Position numbers and translations under genes: made by a program
Notes under the pieces: generated by a model
What the model was told of the DNA's origin: nothing
The model's database searches: none
Seen by the model: the letters and a program-made list of their open reading frames with translations, nothing else
Assembly: GCA_002343425.1 (NCBI GenBank)
Contig: DDSO01000154.1
Location: 2,663-13,047 of the forward strand
Origin: Brevundimonas sp. UBA2388
GTDB taxonomy: Bacteria > Pseudomonadota > Alphaproteobacteria > Caulobacterales > Caulobacteraceae
Length of the DNA: 10,385 nt
Direction of reading: 5' to 3'
Shown: piece by piece, positions 1-7,033 of the stretch
Layout of the letters: every line of letters begins with the position of its first letter
Numbering within the stretch: position 1 is the first letter of the stretch

Positions 1-428
1 TCCTGCTCCTTGATGTCCTTGACCGAGCGCGCGCCGGTCTCTTCATCCGCCTCGAACACGATCAGGCGCAGCTTGACCTTCAGCGGCGCGGCATAGGTCA
101 TGTCGCGCTGGATGCATTCCTCGACGTCGTATTTCGGGTCCTCGAACTCGTAGGAGACGTATTCGAGGATGGCGCGTTCGTTGAAGTCCTTGATCGGGAA
201 GACCGACTTGAAGACCGCCTCGATGCCCTGATCCTTGCGCGGACCGCTGCGCACTTCGCGCTGCAGGAACTGCTCATAGGAGGCGCGCTGCACCTCGATC
301 AGGTTCGGCATCTGCACCGCTTCGGGGATCCGGCCGAACGAGTGGCGGATGCGCTTCTTGCCGGTGAAGGTCGTAGCGTGTGCGAACTGGCCGTGGGCGA
401 CGGCGACTTCGGCTTTGGACTTGGCCAT
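1..428 (-). CDS. rpoB: DNA-directed RNA polymerase beta subunit, N-terminal part (runs off the left edge)
   Basis: This is the beta subunit of core RNA polymerase, a cytoplasmic enzyme. About 142 of the usual roughly 1,350-1,370 residues are in the window. The reverse-strand translation starts [18 protein letters not shown] and continues through [11 protein letters not shown], then [17 protein letters not shown], and later [30 protein letters not shown]. These are the conserved first blocks of alphaproteobacterial RpoB, at the start of the protrusion and lobe region. The start is the ATG complementary to 426-428, with a GGGAA-type ribosome-binding site about 8 bases upstream. Unlike the common arrangement, rplL is not next to it: the nearest upstream gene lies on the other strand, so rpoB must use its own promoter in the 429-820 spacer. 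No frameshift is seen in the visible part. The product call is secure. Confidence 0.97.
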   Translation of the reverse strand, partial: MAKSKAEVAVAHGQFAHATTFTGKKRIRHSFGRIPEAVQMPNLIEVQRASYEQFLQREVRSGPRKDQGIEAVFKSVFPIKDFNERAILEYVSYEFEDPKYDVEECIQRDMTYAAPLKVKLRLIVFEADEETGARSVKDIKEQ

Positions 429-670
429 TCTGTATTCCCAATACACCGCCCGGGCAGGCGGCGATCAATGCAGCAGCCACGGCTCCGCCTCTCGGGCGAC
501 CCGTGACCATCGGTTTCGACGTCCACCCTCGGGCCTTTCGGCGCCAGGACGTCTGAAATTGCAGGGCTCCCTGGGAAGGAGCGCGCCTTCGCACCGGTCG
601 GAGGGCGACAAACCGGGCCTCGGCGCTTTCGCGCGCATCTCGTACTGAGTTAGCGGAACCGGGTCATATA
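429..670 (-). promoter_or_regulatory. Probable rpoB 5' leader with two GAAA-tetraloop hairpins
   Basis: This is most of the 392-bp spacer between the divergent rpoB and the gene at 821. Read in the rpoB sense, a TATATG hexamer (complement of 665-670) is a possible -10, but no good -35 stands at the right distance. Downstream are GCGC-GAAA-GCGC (623-634) and a longer hairpin with GACGTCC/GGACGTC outer arms (518-524 and 547-553) and an inner GCC-GAAA-GGC (533-542). GAAA is a stable GNRA loop only on this strand, which favours an rpoB-sense RNA structure over a plus-strand one. A leader role is inferred and the promoter is weakly supported. I see no gene in 429-820. Confidence 0.4.
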
Positions 671-820
671 CTCGCTTTGACGGCGAAATAAAGACCGGTT
701 CGGCAGTTTTCGGGATTGACCTTCGACCTGACGTGGGAGGTACCTTCAGATTGTTCGAGGTTCACGGAAAAACCAAATGTTGAATGGCGGGCGATCGGCG
801 CATCACCGGGACGCGGAGTC

Positions 821-1666
821 GTGAGCCGCCCGGCTTTGATGCTGGCCGTGGGACTCATCCTTCTGGCCTCGGCTGCCTCGGCCCAGCAGACGCTCGAGCA
901 GACGCCGACCACGCGCGGCCGGGTTCGGGACACCACCACCCTGCTCGCTGCACAGGACGCTGCGACCCGGGCCGGCGCCGACTGCGCGGTCTCCGCCGCC
1001 GCCCTCCGCGGCATGGACAGCTTTGGCGACCGCCAATACGAGGTCGTCTGCCGCGACGGGCCGGGCTATCTGATCATCGACGGGATCAGCCCCGCCGCAC
1101 ACAGCTGCCTGCTTCTGGCGAGCCAGAGTGACCGGTTCCAGCGCGGAGAGCCGTCGAGCCGCCCGGCTCCGGCCTGTGTTCTCCGCGCCAATCGAAATCC
1201 GATCCGGCATTTTGAGTCCATCGCCGCCCGGGCGGGCATGGACTGTCGGGTCGATGAGGGCCGGGTCGTCGGCCTCTCCCCGGCGGGCAACACGATCTAT
1301 GAGATTGGCTGTCGCCGGGCGCCCGGGAGCTGGGTCGAAGAGGCGGCAGGCGCATGGGTCGTCACCGACTGCCTTGATATCCGGACCCGGGGCGACCTGT
1401 GCCGGTTCACCACCGAGCCGGAAGAACTCGCCGGCTTCCGCCCACGGCTGGCCGGAAGCGCCGCCGAGGCCTGCGCACCGACCCGGGTGCGCGACATGGG
1501 GCGCAATGCGGCGGGACTCACCTGGTACGAGCTGACCTGTGCGGGGGGCGCGCCTGTCGTCGTCAGCATGGACGACGGAGGCCGGGTCACGAATGTCCTT
1601 TCATGCACGGACGCGGCTCATATCGGCGACGGTTGCCGGACCGAGGTTCCCGCGCCTCAACGGTGA
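821..1666 (+). CDS. Secreted protein of three four-cysteine repeats, function unknown
   Basis: I do not recognise a named family. The GTG start at 821 is chosen because it gives a standard signal peptide: Arg3, a hydrophobic core at residues 6-17 and an ASA|QQ cleavage site after residue 21. An upstream in-frame TTG at 716 would place 35 non-signal-like residues before it, so it is less likely. The mature part holds three repeats of about 75-87 residues with cysteines at 55/77/96/119, 142/164/184/194 and 218/240/262/272. The first two cysteines are exactly 22 residues apart in every copy. A Tyr-Glu pair always stands four residues before the second (Y73, Y160, Y236). Twelve cysteines in an exported protein suggest up to six disulfides, probably one pair of bridges per repeat. 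The only ribosome-binding candidate, GGAG at 815-818, sits unusually close to the GTG, so the start is moderately sure. It lies 72 bp upstream of the FKBP gene and may be co-transcribed with it. Confidence 0.8.
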   Translation: MSRPALMLAVGLILLASAASAQQTLEQTPTTRGRVRDTTTLLAAQDAATRAGADCAVSAAALRGMDSFGDRQYEVVCRDGPGYLIIDGISPAAHSCLLLASQSDRFQRGEPSSRPAPACVLRANRNPIRHFESIAARAGMDCRVDEGRVVGLSPAGNTIYEIGCRRAPGSWVEEAAGAWVVTDCLDIRTRGDLCRFTTEPEELAGFRPRLAGSAAEACAPTRVRDMGRNAAGLTWYELTCAGGAPVVVSMDDGGRVTNVLSCTDAAHIGDGCRTEVPAPQR

Positions 1667-1738
1667 ATGTTCGACGTCCCCGACAGACCGGATCCCAGCC
1701 GTATTCCTCAACGGTCCCGCCCCTGCTAGCGTCGCCTA

Positions 1739-2248
1739 ATGACCCGCACCCTCCTGATCGCCGCCGCCGCCCTGTCCCTCGCCGCCTGCGCCACCGCGCA
1801 GGAGCCCGCGCCCGCCGCCACGCCCGGAGTCGGCACGCTGGAAGGCTGGGCCGCCGGCAATGCACAATATCTGGTCGTCAACGGCGCCCGCCGCGGCTGG
1901 ACCACCACCGAATCGGGTTTGCAATACCGCCGCGTGGGCCGGGCCCATCCGAACGGCCGCCAGCCGGTCGCCACGGACACCGTCAAGGTCCACTACCGCG
2001 GCACCTTCGTCGACGGTCGCGAGTTCGACAGTTCGTACAGCCGCAATGAACCGGCCGAATTCCCGCTCAACCGGGTCATCCGCGGCTGGACCGAGGGCGT
2101 GGCCCTGATGCGGGAGGGCGAGACGTTCGAGTTCGTCATCCCCGCCGCGCTCGGCTACGGCGAACGCTGGGTCGGCGGCGGCGAACTGCCGCCCAGCTCC
2201 ACCCTGCTGTTCACGGTGGAACTGCTGGAAGTGAAGCCGGCGTCCTGA
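1739..2248 (+). CDS. FKBP-type peptidyl-prolyl cis-trans isomerase, lipoprotein
   Basis: The product is predicted to catalyse cis-trans isomerisation of Xaa-Pro bonds in exported proteins. The 169-residue sequence starts with a short signal peptide ending in a lipobox (LAAC, Cys17), so it should be lipid-anchored on the periplasmic side of a membrane. Ala at position 18 is compatible with transfer to the outer membrane. After a linker rich in Ala and Pro, one FKBP domain fills residues about 57-166. Residues corresponding to the FKBP12 active site are present: Y86, F96 and D97 in the DGREFDSS block, V113-I114 and W117 in VIRGWTEG, Y140 in LGYGER, and F158 near the end. The domain therefore looks catalytically intact. 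No ribosome-binding site is obvious, so initiation may be leaderless or coupled to the upstream gene. A long inverted repeat begins 8 bases after the stop. Neighbouring secreted M61 peptidases suggest a shared role in envelope protein quality control, which is inference. Confidence 0.93.
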   Translation: MTRTLLIAAAALSLAACATAQEPAPAATPGVGTLEGWAAGNAQYLVVNGARRGWTTTESGLQYRRVGRAHPNGRQPVATDTVKVHYRGTFVDGREFDSSYSRNEPAEFPLNRVIRGWTEGVALMREGETFEFVIPAALGYGERWVGGGELPPSSTLLFTVELLEVKPAS

Positions 2249-2255
2249 TTCTCCC

Positions 2256-2425
2256 CTTTCGTCATCCTCCGGCGAGCGAAGCGAGACCGGGGGACCCGGC
2301 GGCGCCGCGACGGCGGCGAAGCACTGCTGTGTCGATGATTGGCGCTCCCGACAGGTTCGCGCTCACGCGCGCCGCCGGGTCCCCCGGTCAGCGCCGCTGC
2401 GCGGCTTGCCGGAGGATGACGAAAG
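2256..2425. repeat. 170-bp long imperfect palindrome (REP/MITE-like intergenic element)
   Basis: Two arms are reverse complements of each other. The outer 18 bp (2256-2273 and 2408-2425) match perfectly, and so do 20 inner bp (2286-2305 and 2369-2388). Between these blocks the arms differ: the left carries a short GAGCGAAGCGAG-type segment and the right a longer one with its own GCCGC-GCA-GCGGC hairpin. The centre (2306-2368) is unpaired and non-coding. It has no transposase, and I see no obvious flanking target duplication. It starts 8 bp after the FKBP stop, so a transcript crossing it would fold strongly and could stop or stabilise the upstream mRNA. The shape fits the dispersed palindromic repeats common in high-GC alphaproteobacteria; copy number cannot be judged from one window. 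Confidence 0.85.
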
Positions 2426-2504
2426 CAGGAGGGCTATCCCCTGTGCTGGAGCCTTCCGAAACCCGAACATGACAGCCTTTTAATGCGGCGCGTTCCTGTC
2501 CAGC

Positions 2505-2533
2505 TTGACCCATGCCTGCGCGCGGCGTGATCT
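2505..2533 (+). promoter_or_regulatory. Possible promoter for the M61 peptidase pair
   Basis: A TTGACC hexamer at 2505-2510 is a good -35 match. A weak TGATCT follows after 17 bases (2528-2533), about 30 bp before the first peptidase ATG. The -10 match is poor, so this is tentative. It is offered because the palindromic element upstream probably separates these genes from the FKBP transcript. I see no gene between 2426 and 2564. Confidence 0.3.
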
Positions 2534-2564
2534 GCGACCGCCCCCCGACCGAGAGTCTCCCGAC

Positions 2565-4520
2565 ATGATGCGCCCCGCCGTCCGCCTGTTCGTCACGTCC
2601 TGCGCCGCCGCCCTCCTCCTCGGCGCCGCGCCCTCGGTCGCACAGGTCGGCACGCCCGCTCTCGACCGCGCCCTCGTCCCCATCCCGGCCCCGCGCGACG
2701 CCCCCTACCCCGGCCTCATCACCCTGGACATGGACGCCACCGACATCGACCGGCGCATCGTCTCGGTGCGGCAGACCATTCCCGTCGCCGGCCCCGGCCC
2801 GCTGGTCCTGCTCTATCCGCAGTGGATCCCCGGCAATCACGGCCCGGTCGGCCCGGTCGATGACATCGCCGACCTCCAGATCACCGCCAATGGCCAGACC
2901 CTGCGCTGGGTCCGCAATACGGTCCGCACCAATGCCTTCCAGGTCGAGGTTCCGGCCGGCGCTTCCTCCGTCGAGGTCGCCTTCAAATGGCTGACCCCCA
3001 TCGACGGCTCCCAGGGGCGGGTCGTCATCACCGACGAGATGCTCAACATCCAGTGGGAAAAGGCCATCCTCTATCCGGCCGGCTACTATTCCCGCCAGAT
3101 CACGGTCCAGCCGACCCTGCGCCTGCCCGCCGGCTGGCAGTATGGGGCAGCGCTCGACACCACATCATTCCAGAACGGCTTGGCCGTCTTCGCTCCCATC
3201 ACCCTGGAGCATCTGGCCGACAGCCCGGTCTTCGCCGGGGCCCATTACCGCCAGATCGACCTCGATCCGGGCGGCCGGTCGCCGGTACGGCTGAACATCG
3301 TCGCCGACGATCCCGACATGCTCGCCGCGACCGACGCGCACATCGAACTGCACCGCAATCTGGTCGATCAGGCCGACTATTTGTACGGCGCGCGCCACTT
3401 CAACCACTACGACTTCCTCGTCGCCGTCAGCGACCGCCTGGGCGGCATCGGGCTGGAGCATCACCGCTCGTCGGAGAACAGCGTCGACACCGCCTATTTC
3501 ACCGCCCCGGCCTCGACCCTCGCGGACCGCGACCTGCTGGGCCACGAATACGTCCACTCCTGGAACGGCAAATGGCGTCGCCCCGCCGACCAGCTGACGC
3601 CGACACTCAACGAGCCGCTGCAGAACTCCCTGCTCTGGGTCTATGAGGGCCAGACCCAGTACTACGGCCTGGTCCTGACCGCCCGCGCCGGCCTGATGTC
3701 GAAACAGCAGGCGCTCGACATCCTCGCCAACACCGCCGCCAGCTATGCCGGGGACAACCCCGGTCGGGCATGGCGCGCCATGCAGGACACCACCAACGAT
3801 CCGATCATCGCCCGGCGTCAGCCCCAGCCCTGGAGCAGCTTCCAGCGCTCCGAGGACTATTATCGCGAAGGGGCCATGATCTGGCTCGACGCCGACACCC
3901 TGATCCGGGAGCAGTCAAACGGTCGCCGGTCGCTCGATGACTTCGCCAGGGCCTTCTTCGGCGTGCAGGACGGAAACTGGGATCCGGCCCCCTACACCTT
4001 CGACGACGTGACCTCGACGCTGAACGGGGTCCAGGCCAACGACTGGGCTGCCTTCCTGCGCGCGCGGCTCGACGCCGTCGGCCCCGATGCGCAGACGCCG
4101 CTGGGCGGTCTCGAGCGCGGCGGCTACCGCCTGGCCTGGAGCACGACCCCCAATGCCTACAGCCGCGCCCTCAACGCCGAACTTGGTCGGGTCGACTTCC
4201 AGTATTCACTGGGCCTCAGCCTCAACACCTCCAACCGCGTCACCGCCGTCCGGTGGGGCTCGCCCGCCTTCGAAGCCGGCCTGACCTCGGGCTGGGACGT
4301 CGTCGCCGTCAACGGCCGCGCCGCAACCGCCGCGACGATCGCCGAGGCCATCACCGCCTCCGCCGGCAACACCACCCCGATCGAGATGATGCTGACGAAG
4401 GGCGACCGCTTCCGCACCATCCGCTTCGCGTACCACGGCGGCCTGCGCTATCCGCGCCTCGAACGCATCGCGGGAACCCCCGACCGTCTCGGCGACATTC
4501 TCGCCCCCCGCCGCCGTTGA
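2565..4520 (+). CDS. M61 family zinc metallopeptidase with PDZ domain, secreted (paralogue 1)
   Basis: The 651-residue protein is predicted to be an exported zinc aminopeptidase of MEROPS family M61, typified by the glycyl aminopeptidase of Sphingomonas. A signal peptide covers residues 1-26 (Arg3 and Arg7, hydrophobic core, PSVA|QVG). A beta-rich M61 N-terminal domain follows, then the catalytic domain with conserved GGIGLEHHRSSEN (293-305), the zinc motif HEYVH (H327, catalytic E328, H331) and the likely third ligand E361 in WVYEGQTQYYG. A PDZ domain occupies about 545-635 and starts with FQYSLGL. All expected catalytic residues are present. The ATG at 2565 (or the adjacent one at 2568) is preferred because it begins a normal signal peptide; the only upstream in-frame candidate, a TTG at 2505, would add 20 non-signal-like residues. 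The stop is 14 bp before the paralogous second peptidase, so the two form an operon. The physiological substrate is unknown. Confidence 0.94.
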   Translation: MMRPAVRLFVTSCAAALLLGAAPSVAQVGTPALDRALVPIPAPRDAPYPGLITLDMDATDIDRRIVSVRQTIPVAGPGPLVLLYPQWIPGNHGPVGPVDDIADLQITANGQTLRWVRNTVRTNAFQVEVPAGASSVEVAFKWLTPIDGSQGRVVITDEMLNIQWEKAILYPAGYYSRQITVQPTLRLPAGWQYGAALDTTSFQNGLAVFAPITLEHLADSPVFAGAHYRQIDLDPGGRSPVRLNIVADDPDMLAATDAHIELHRNLVDQADYLYGARHFNHYDFLVAVSDRLGGIGLEHHRSSENSVDTAYFTAPASTLADRDLLGHEYVHSWNGKWRRPADQLTPTLNEPLQNSLLWVYEGQTQYYGLVLTARAGLMSKQQALDILANTAASYAGDNPGRAWRAMQDTTNDPIIARRQPQPWSSFQRSEDYYREGAMIWLDADTLIREQSNGRRSLDDFARAFFGVQDGNWDPAPYTFDDVTSTLNGVQANDWAAFLRARLDAVGPDAQTPLGGLERGGYRLAWSTTPNAYSRALNAELGRVDFQYSLGLSLNTSNRVTAVRWGSPAFEAGLTSGWDVVAVNGRAATAATIAEAITASAGNTTPIEMMLTKGDRFRTIRFAYHGGLRYPRLERIAGTPDRLGDILAPRRR

Positions 4521-4534
4521 TCGTGAGGGACCCG

Positions 4535-6499
4535 ATGATGATCCGCACCGCCGCCCTCGCCCTGCTCCTGACCTCCGCCGCCCTGCCGGCGCTGGCGCAA
4601 GTTCCGGCCTCACAAGCCGCGACGCCCCTGCCCGCCCCGACCAGCCTGCCGCACGCCTTGCCGCCGATCCCCGCGCCGCAGGACCGCGACTATCCGGGCG
4701 TCATCGGCATCCGCGTTGACCTGACCGACCTCGACCACAAGGTCATCCGCGTGCGCCAGACGGTGCCGGTCAGCGCCGGTCATCTGGTGCTGCAGTATCC
4801 GAAATTCATTCCCGGCAACCACGCCGACACCGGTCCGATCCAGCTGGTCTCCGGCGTCACCGTCACGGGCAATGGCCGGCGGATCGAATGGGTGCGCGAC
4901 ACCGTCGATCCCCACGCCTTCCACCTCGACATCCCGGCTGGCGTGAACGAGATCGAGGTCGCATTCGAATGGCTGACCCAGCCTGACAACGCCGTCTGGC
5001 GCGTGGTCATGACGCCCGAGATGGTCAATCTCCAGTGGGAGAAGGCCCTGCTCTATCCGGCGGGCTACAACCACGACCGCATCACCTTCGCCCCGTCCGT
5101 GGTCCTGCCGACGGGCTGGCAGTACGGCGTGGCGCTGGACACCGTCTCCCGCGAGGGCGACGTCGCGACCTTCGCCCCGATCTCTCTGGAGCATCTGGCC
5201 GACAGCCCGATGTTCGCGGGGGCCCACTACCGCCGCGTCGACATCGATCCGGGCGGCCGCTCGCCGGTGCATCTGAATCTCGTGGGCGACACCGCCGCCT
5301 CGGTGAACATCACGCCCGAGTGGGTCGCCCGCTATGAATCCCTCGTCGACCAGGCCGACCGGCTGTTCGGCGCCCGCCACTACGACCGCTATGAATTCCT
5401 GCTGGCCCTGACCTCGAAGATGGGCGGCATCGGCCTGGAGCATCACCGCTCGTCCGAGAACACCGCCGCCCCCAACTACTTCTCCAGCGCCAGCCCGTCC
5501 TACGGGACGCGCGTCCTGCTGCCGCACGAGTACGTCCACAGCTGGAACGGCAAATACCGCCGGCCGTCGGATGAATACGTCCAGAACCTCAACATCCCGA
5601 CCCAGAACACCCTGATGTGGGTCTATGAGGGCCAGACCCAGTACTGGGGCGACGTCCTCACCCCCCGCTCGGGACTCGGCACGGTCGAGGAGGCCGTCGT
5701 CAACCTTGCCGGAGTGGCCGGCTTCTACGACCAGCAGCCCGGCCGCCAGTGGCGCGCCCTGCAGGACACCACCAACCACAACCTGCTCGGCTACCGCACC
5801 AGCAATCCTTGGCCGTCATGGATGCGCGGCACCGGCGACTACTACCGCGAGGCCCTGCTGATCTGGCTCGACGCCGACACCCTGATCCGCGAGGCCACCA
5901 ACGAGCGCAAGTCGCTCGATGACTTCGCGAGAGCCTTCTACGGCGTCGAGGACGGCGTCTGGGAGGCCCGGCCCTATACGTTCGAGGACGTGGTCTCTCA
6001 CCTGAACGCCGTCCATCCCCATGACTGGGCGACCTTCCTGCGCACACGCCTCGACGCCGTCGGCCCCGACGCCGAGGCCCCGCTGGCCGGGATCGAACGC
6101 GCCGGCTGGCGGCTGACATACGTCGACGAGCTGACGCCGCTCGAAAAGCGGATGAACAGCGGCTGGGCCAATGACTTCCAGTATTCCCTCGGCTTCAGCC
6201 TCGGCGCAGGCGGACGCATCGGCGGCGTGGTCTGGGGCAGCCCGGCCTTCGAACAGGGGCTGGGCGCCGGCTGGGATCTGGTCGCCGTCGGCGACCGCGT
6301 CGGCTCGGCCGAGGCCCTGCGCGACGCCGTCACGGCGGCAAAGGGCGGGACCGAGCCGATCGCCCTCGTGGTCAGGCGCGGCGACGAATTCCGCACCCTG
6401 TCGTTCGCGTATCACGATGGCCTGCGCTACCCGCGCCTCGTCCGCATCGAGGGAACCCGCGACCGTCTGGCCGACATCTTCGCCCCGCGGCGGCGCTGA
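4535..6499 (+). CDS. M61 family zinc metallopeptidase with PDZ domain, secreted (paralogue 2)
   Basis: This 654-residue protein has the same layout as its upstream neighbour: signal peptide 1-21 (ALPALA|QVP), M61 N-terminal domain, GGIGLEHHRSSEN (297-309), HEYVH zinc motif (H331, E332, H335), likely third ligand E365 in WVYEGQTQYWG, and a PDZ domain at about 548-638. By eye well over half of the residues match paralogue 1, including the shared C-terminal LRYPRL and APRRR ending, so the pair arose by tandem duplication. A GAGGG ribosome-binding site at 4525-4529 decides the ATG at 4535 and lies in the 14-bp gap after the first gene. Both active sites are intact, so neither copy looks decayed. 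Differences include Tyr to Trp after the third zinc ligand and an altered loop before the zinc motif, which could change specificity. Its stop is only 7 bp from the stop of the convergent lipoprotein gene. Confidence 0.94.
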   Translation: MMIRTAALALLLTSAALPALAQVPASQAATPLPAPTSLPHALPPIPAPQDRDYPGVIGIRVDLTDLDHKVIRVRQTVPVSAGHLVLQYPKFIPGNHADTGPIQLVSGVTVTGNGRRIEWVRDTVDPHAFHLDIPAGVNEIEVAFEWLTQPDNAVWRVVMTPEMVNLQWEKALLYPAGYNHDRITFAPSVVLPTGWQYGVALDTVSREGDVATFAPISLEHLADSPMFAGAHYRRVDIDPGGRSPVHLNLVGDTAASVNITPEWVARYESLVDQADRLFGARHYDRYEFLLALTSKMGGIGLEHHRSSENTAAPNYFSSASPSYGTRVLLPHEYVHSWNGKYRRPSDEYVQNLNIPTQNTLMWVYEGQTQYWGDVLTPRSGLGTVEEAVVNLAGVAGFYDQQPGRQWRALQDTTNHNLLGYRTSNPWPSWMRGTGDYYREALLIWLDADTLIREATNERKSLDDFARAFYGVEDGVWEARPYTFEDVVSHLNAVHPHDWATFLRTRLDAVGPDAEAPLAGIERAGWRLTYVDELTPLEKRMNSGWANDFQYSLGFSLGAGGRIGGVVWGSPAFEQGLGAGWDLVAVGDRVGSAEALRDAVTAAKGGTEPIALVVRRGDEFRTLSFAYHDGLRYPRLVRIEGTRDRLADIFAPRRR

Positions 6500-6506
6500 C
6501 GCGGCC

Positions 6507-6908
6507 TCAGTAGCCCAGATCGGAGCAGATCTGCGGCTTGGGCGTATTGCGAAGTTCCGCCGTCAGGGCCGAGCAGCGGGTCGAAGCCTCCGCCCGCGGC
6601 AAGGCCTGCAACGTCCACTTCAGGTCGCGCAGTTCGGTGCGCAGTGCGGCATGGTCCACGGTCCGGCCTCTCCGCTCCTCGCAGATCGCCATGTCGGCCT
6701 TGAGGCTGGCCAGTTCCAGGCAGGACAGCGACAGATCGGCCATGATCTGTCGCGCCTTCGGCCCCGTGATCGGTAATTCGGGGGTGGGCGGGACCGGCGG
6801 TCCGGCTGGCGGCGGCGGAGCCGGCGGCTCCCGGCCTCCAGCGAAATCTTCACAGGCGGCCAGCCCCAGCAAGGCGGCGATAGCGATGGCGGTGGTCCTG
6901 ATCGGCAT
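6507..6908 (-). CDS. Small proline-rich lipoprotein with four C-terminal cysteines, function unknown
   Basis: I do not recognise this 133-residue protein. The N-terminus is a lipoprotein signal: Arg4, a hydrophobic stretch at 7-18 and lipobox LAAC with Cys19. Residues 28-46 are a Pro/Ala/Gly-rich linker with a run of four prolines, probably a spacer from the membrane. The C-terminal part (50-133) looks mostly helical and has Cys63, Cys76, Cys112 and Cys128, which could form two disulfides in the periplasm. The ATG start is supported by a strong AGGGG site a few bases upstream. It follows rplL on the same strand, but the rplL terminator lies between them, so it probably has its own promoter or depends on readthrough. 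Its 3' end faces the second M61 peptidase across 7 bp, so the two transcripts are likely to overlap. Coding status is supported by the lipobox, the ribosome-binding site and the tight fit between neighbours. Confidence 0.82.
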   Translation of the reverse strand: MPIRTTAIAIAALLGLAACEDFAGGREPPAPPPPAGPPVPPTPELPITGPKARQIMADLSLSCLELASLKADMAICEERRGRTVDHAALRTELRDLKWTLQALPRAEASTRCSALTAELRNTPKPQICSDLGY

Positions 6909-6967
6909 GGGTCCCCTCCCGTTGGCGGCTCATCCCGACACAACCGGCCCATCCTGTCCAATCCGGG

Positions 6968-7004
6968 CAAAAGAAAACGGGCCGGAGATCGCTCCCCGGC
7001 CCGT
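6968..7004 (-). terminator. Intrinsic terminator of the rplJ-rplL operon
   Basis: Read on the minus strand, a GC-rich stem of 9 perfect pairs (6996-7004 with 6977-6985) can be extended through GAG/CTC around an ATCG loop. A TTTTCTTTT tract follows. It ends about 30 bp after the rplL stop and is a textbook Rho-independent terminator. A second small palindrome (GTCCC-GA-GGGAC, 7013-7024) lies between it and the stop codon. This is the main evidence that rplJ-rplL transcription ends here rather than continuing toward rpoB. Confidence 0.88.
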
Positions 7005-7033
7005 CCAGAACTGTCCCGAGGGACGGTCCGTTC

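Noticed and set aside
299..526. A short minus-strand open frame overlapping the rpoB start, considered as a leader peptide.
   Set aside because: It overlaps rpoB coding sequence out of frame for over 100 bp, lacks a clear ribosome-binding site and has Arg/Ser/Pro-rich composition typical of a shadow frame.
716..820. An upstream TTG start for the triple-repeat protein.
   Set aside because: It would place 35 polar residues before the signal peptide; the GTG at 821 gives a normal exported protein.
4610..5779. A 389-codon open frame on the minus strand inside the second M61 gene.
   Set aside because: It is fully antisense to a gene with intact catalytic motifs, its translation has no recognisable domain, and long antisense open frames are expected in GC-rich codon-biased DNA.
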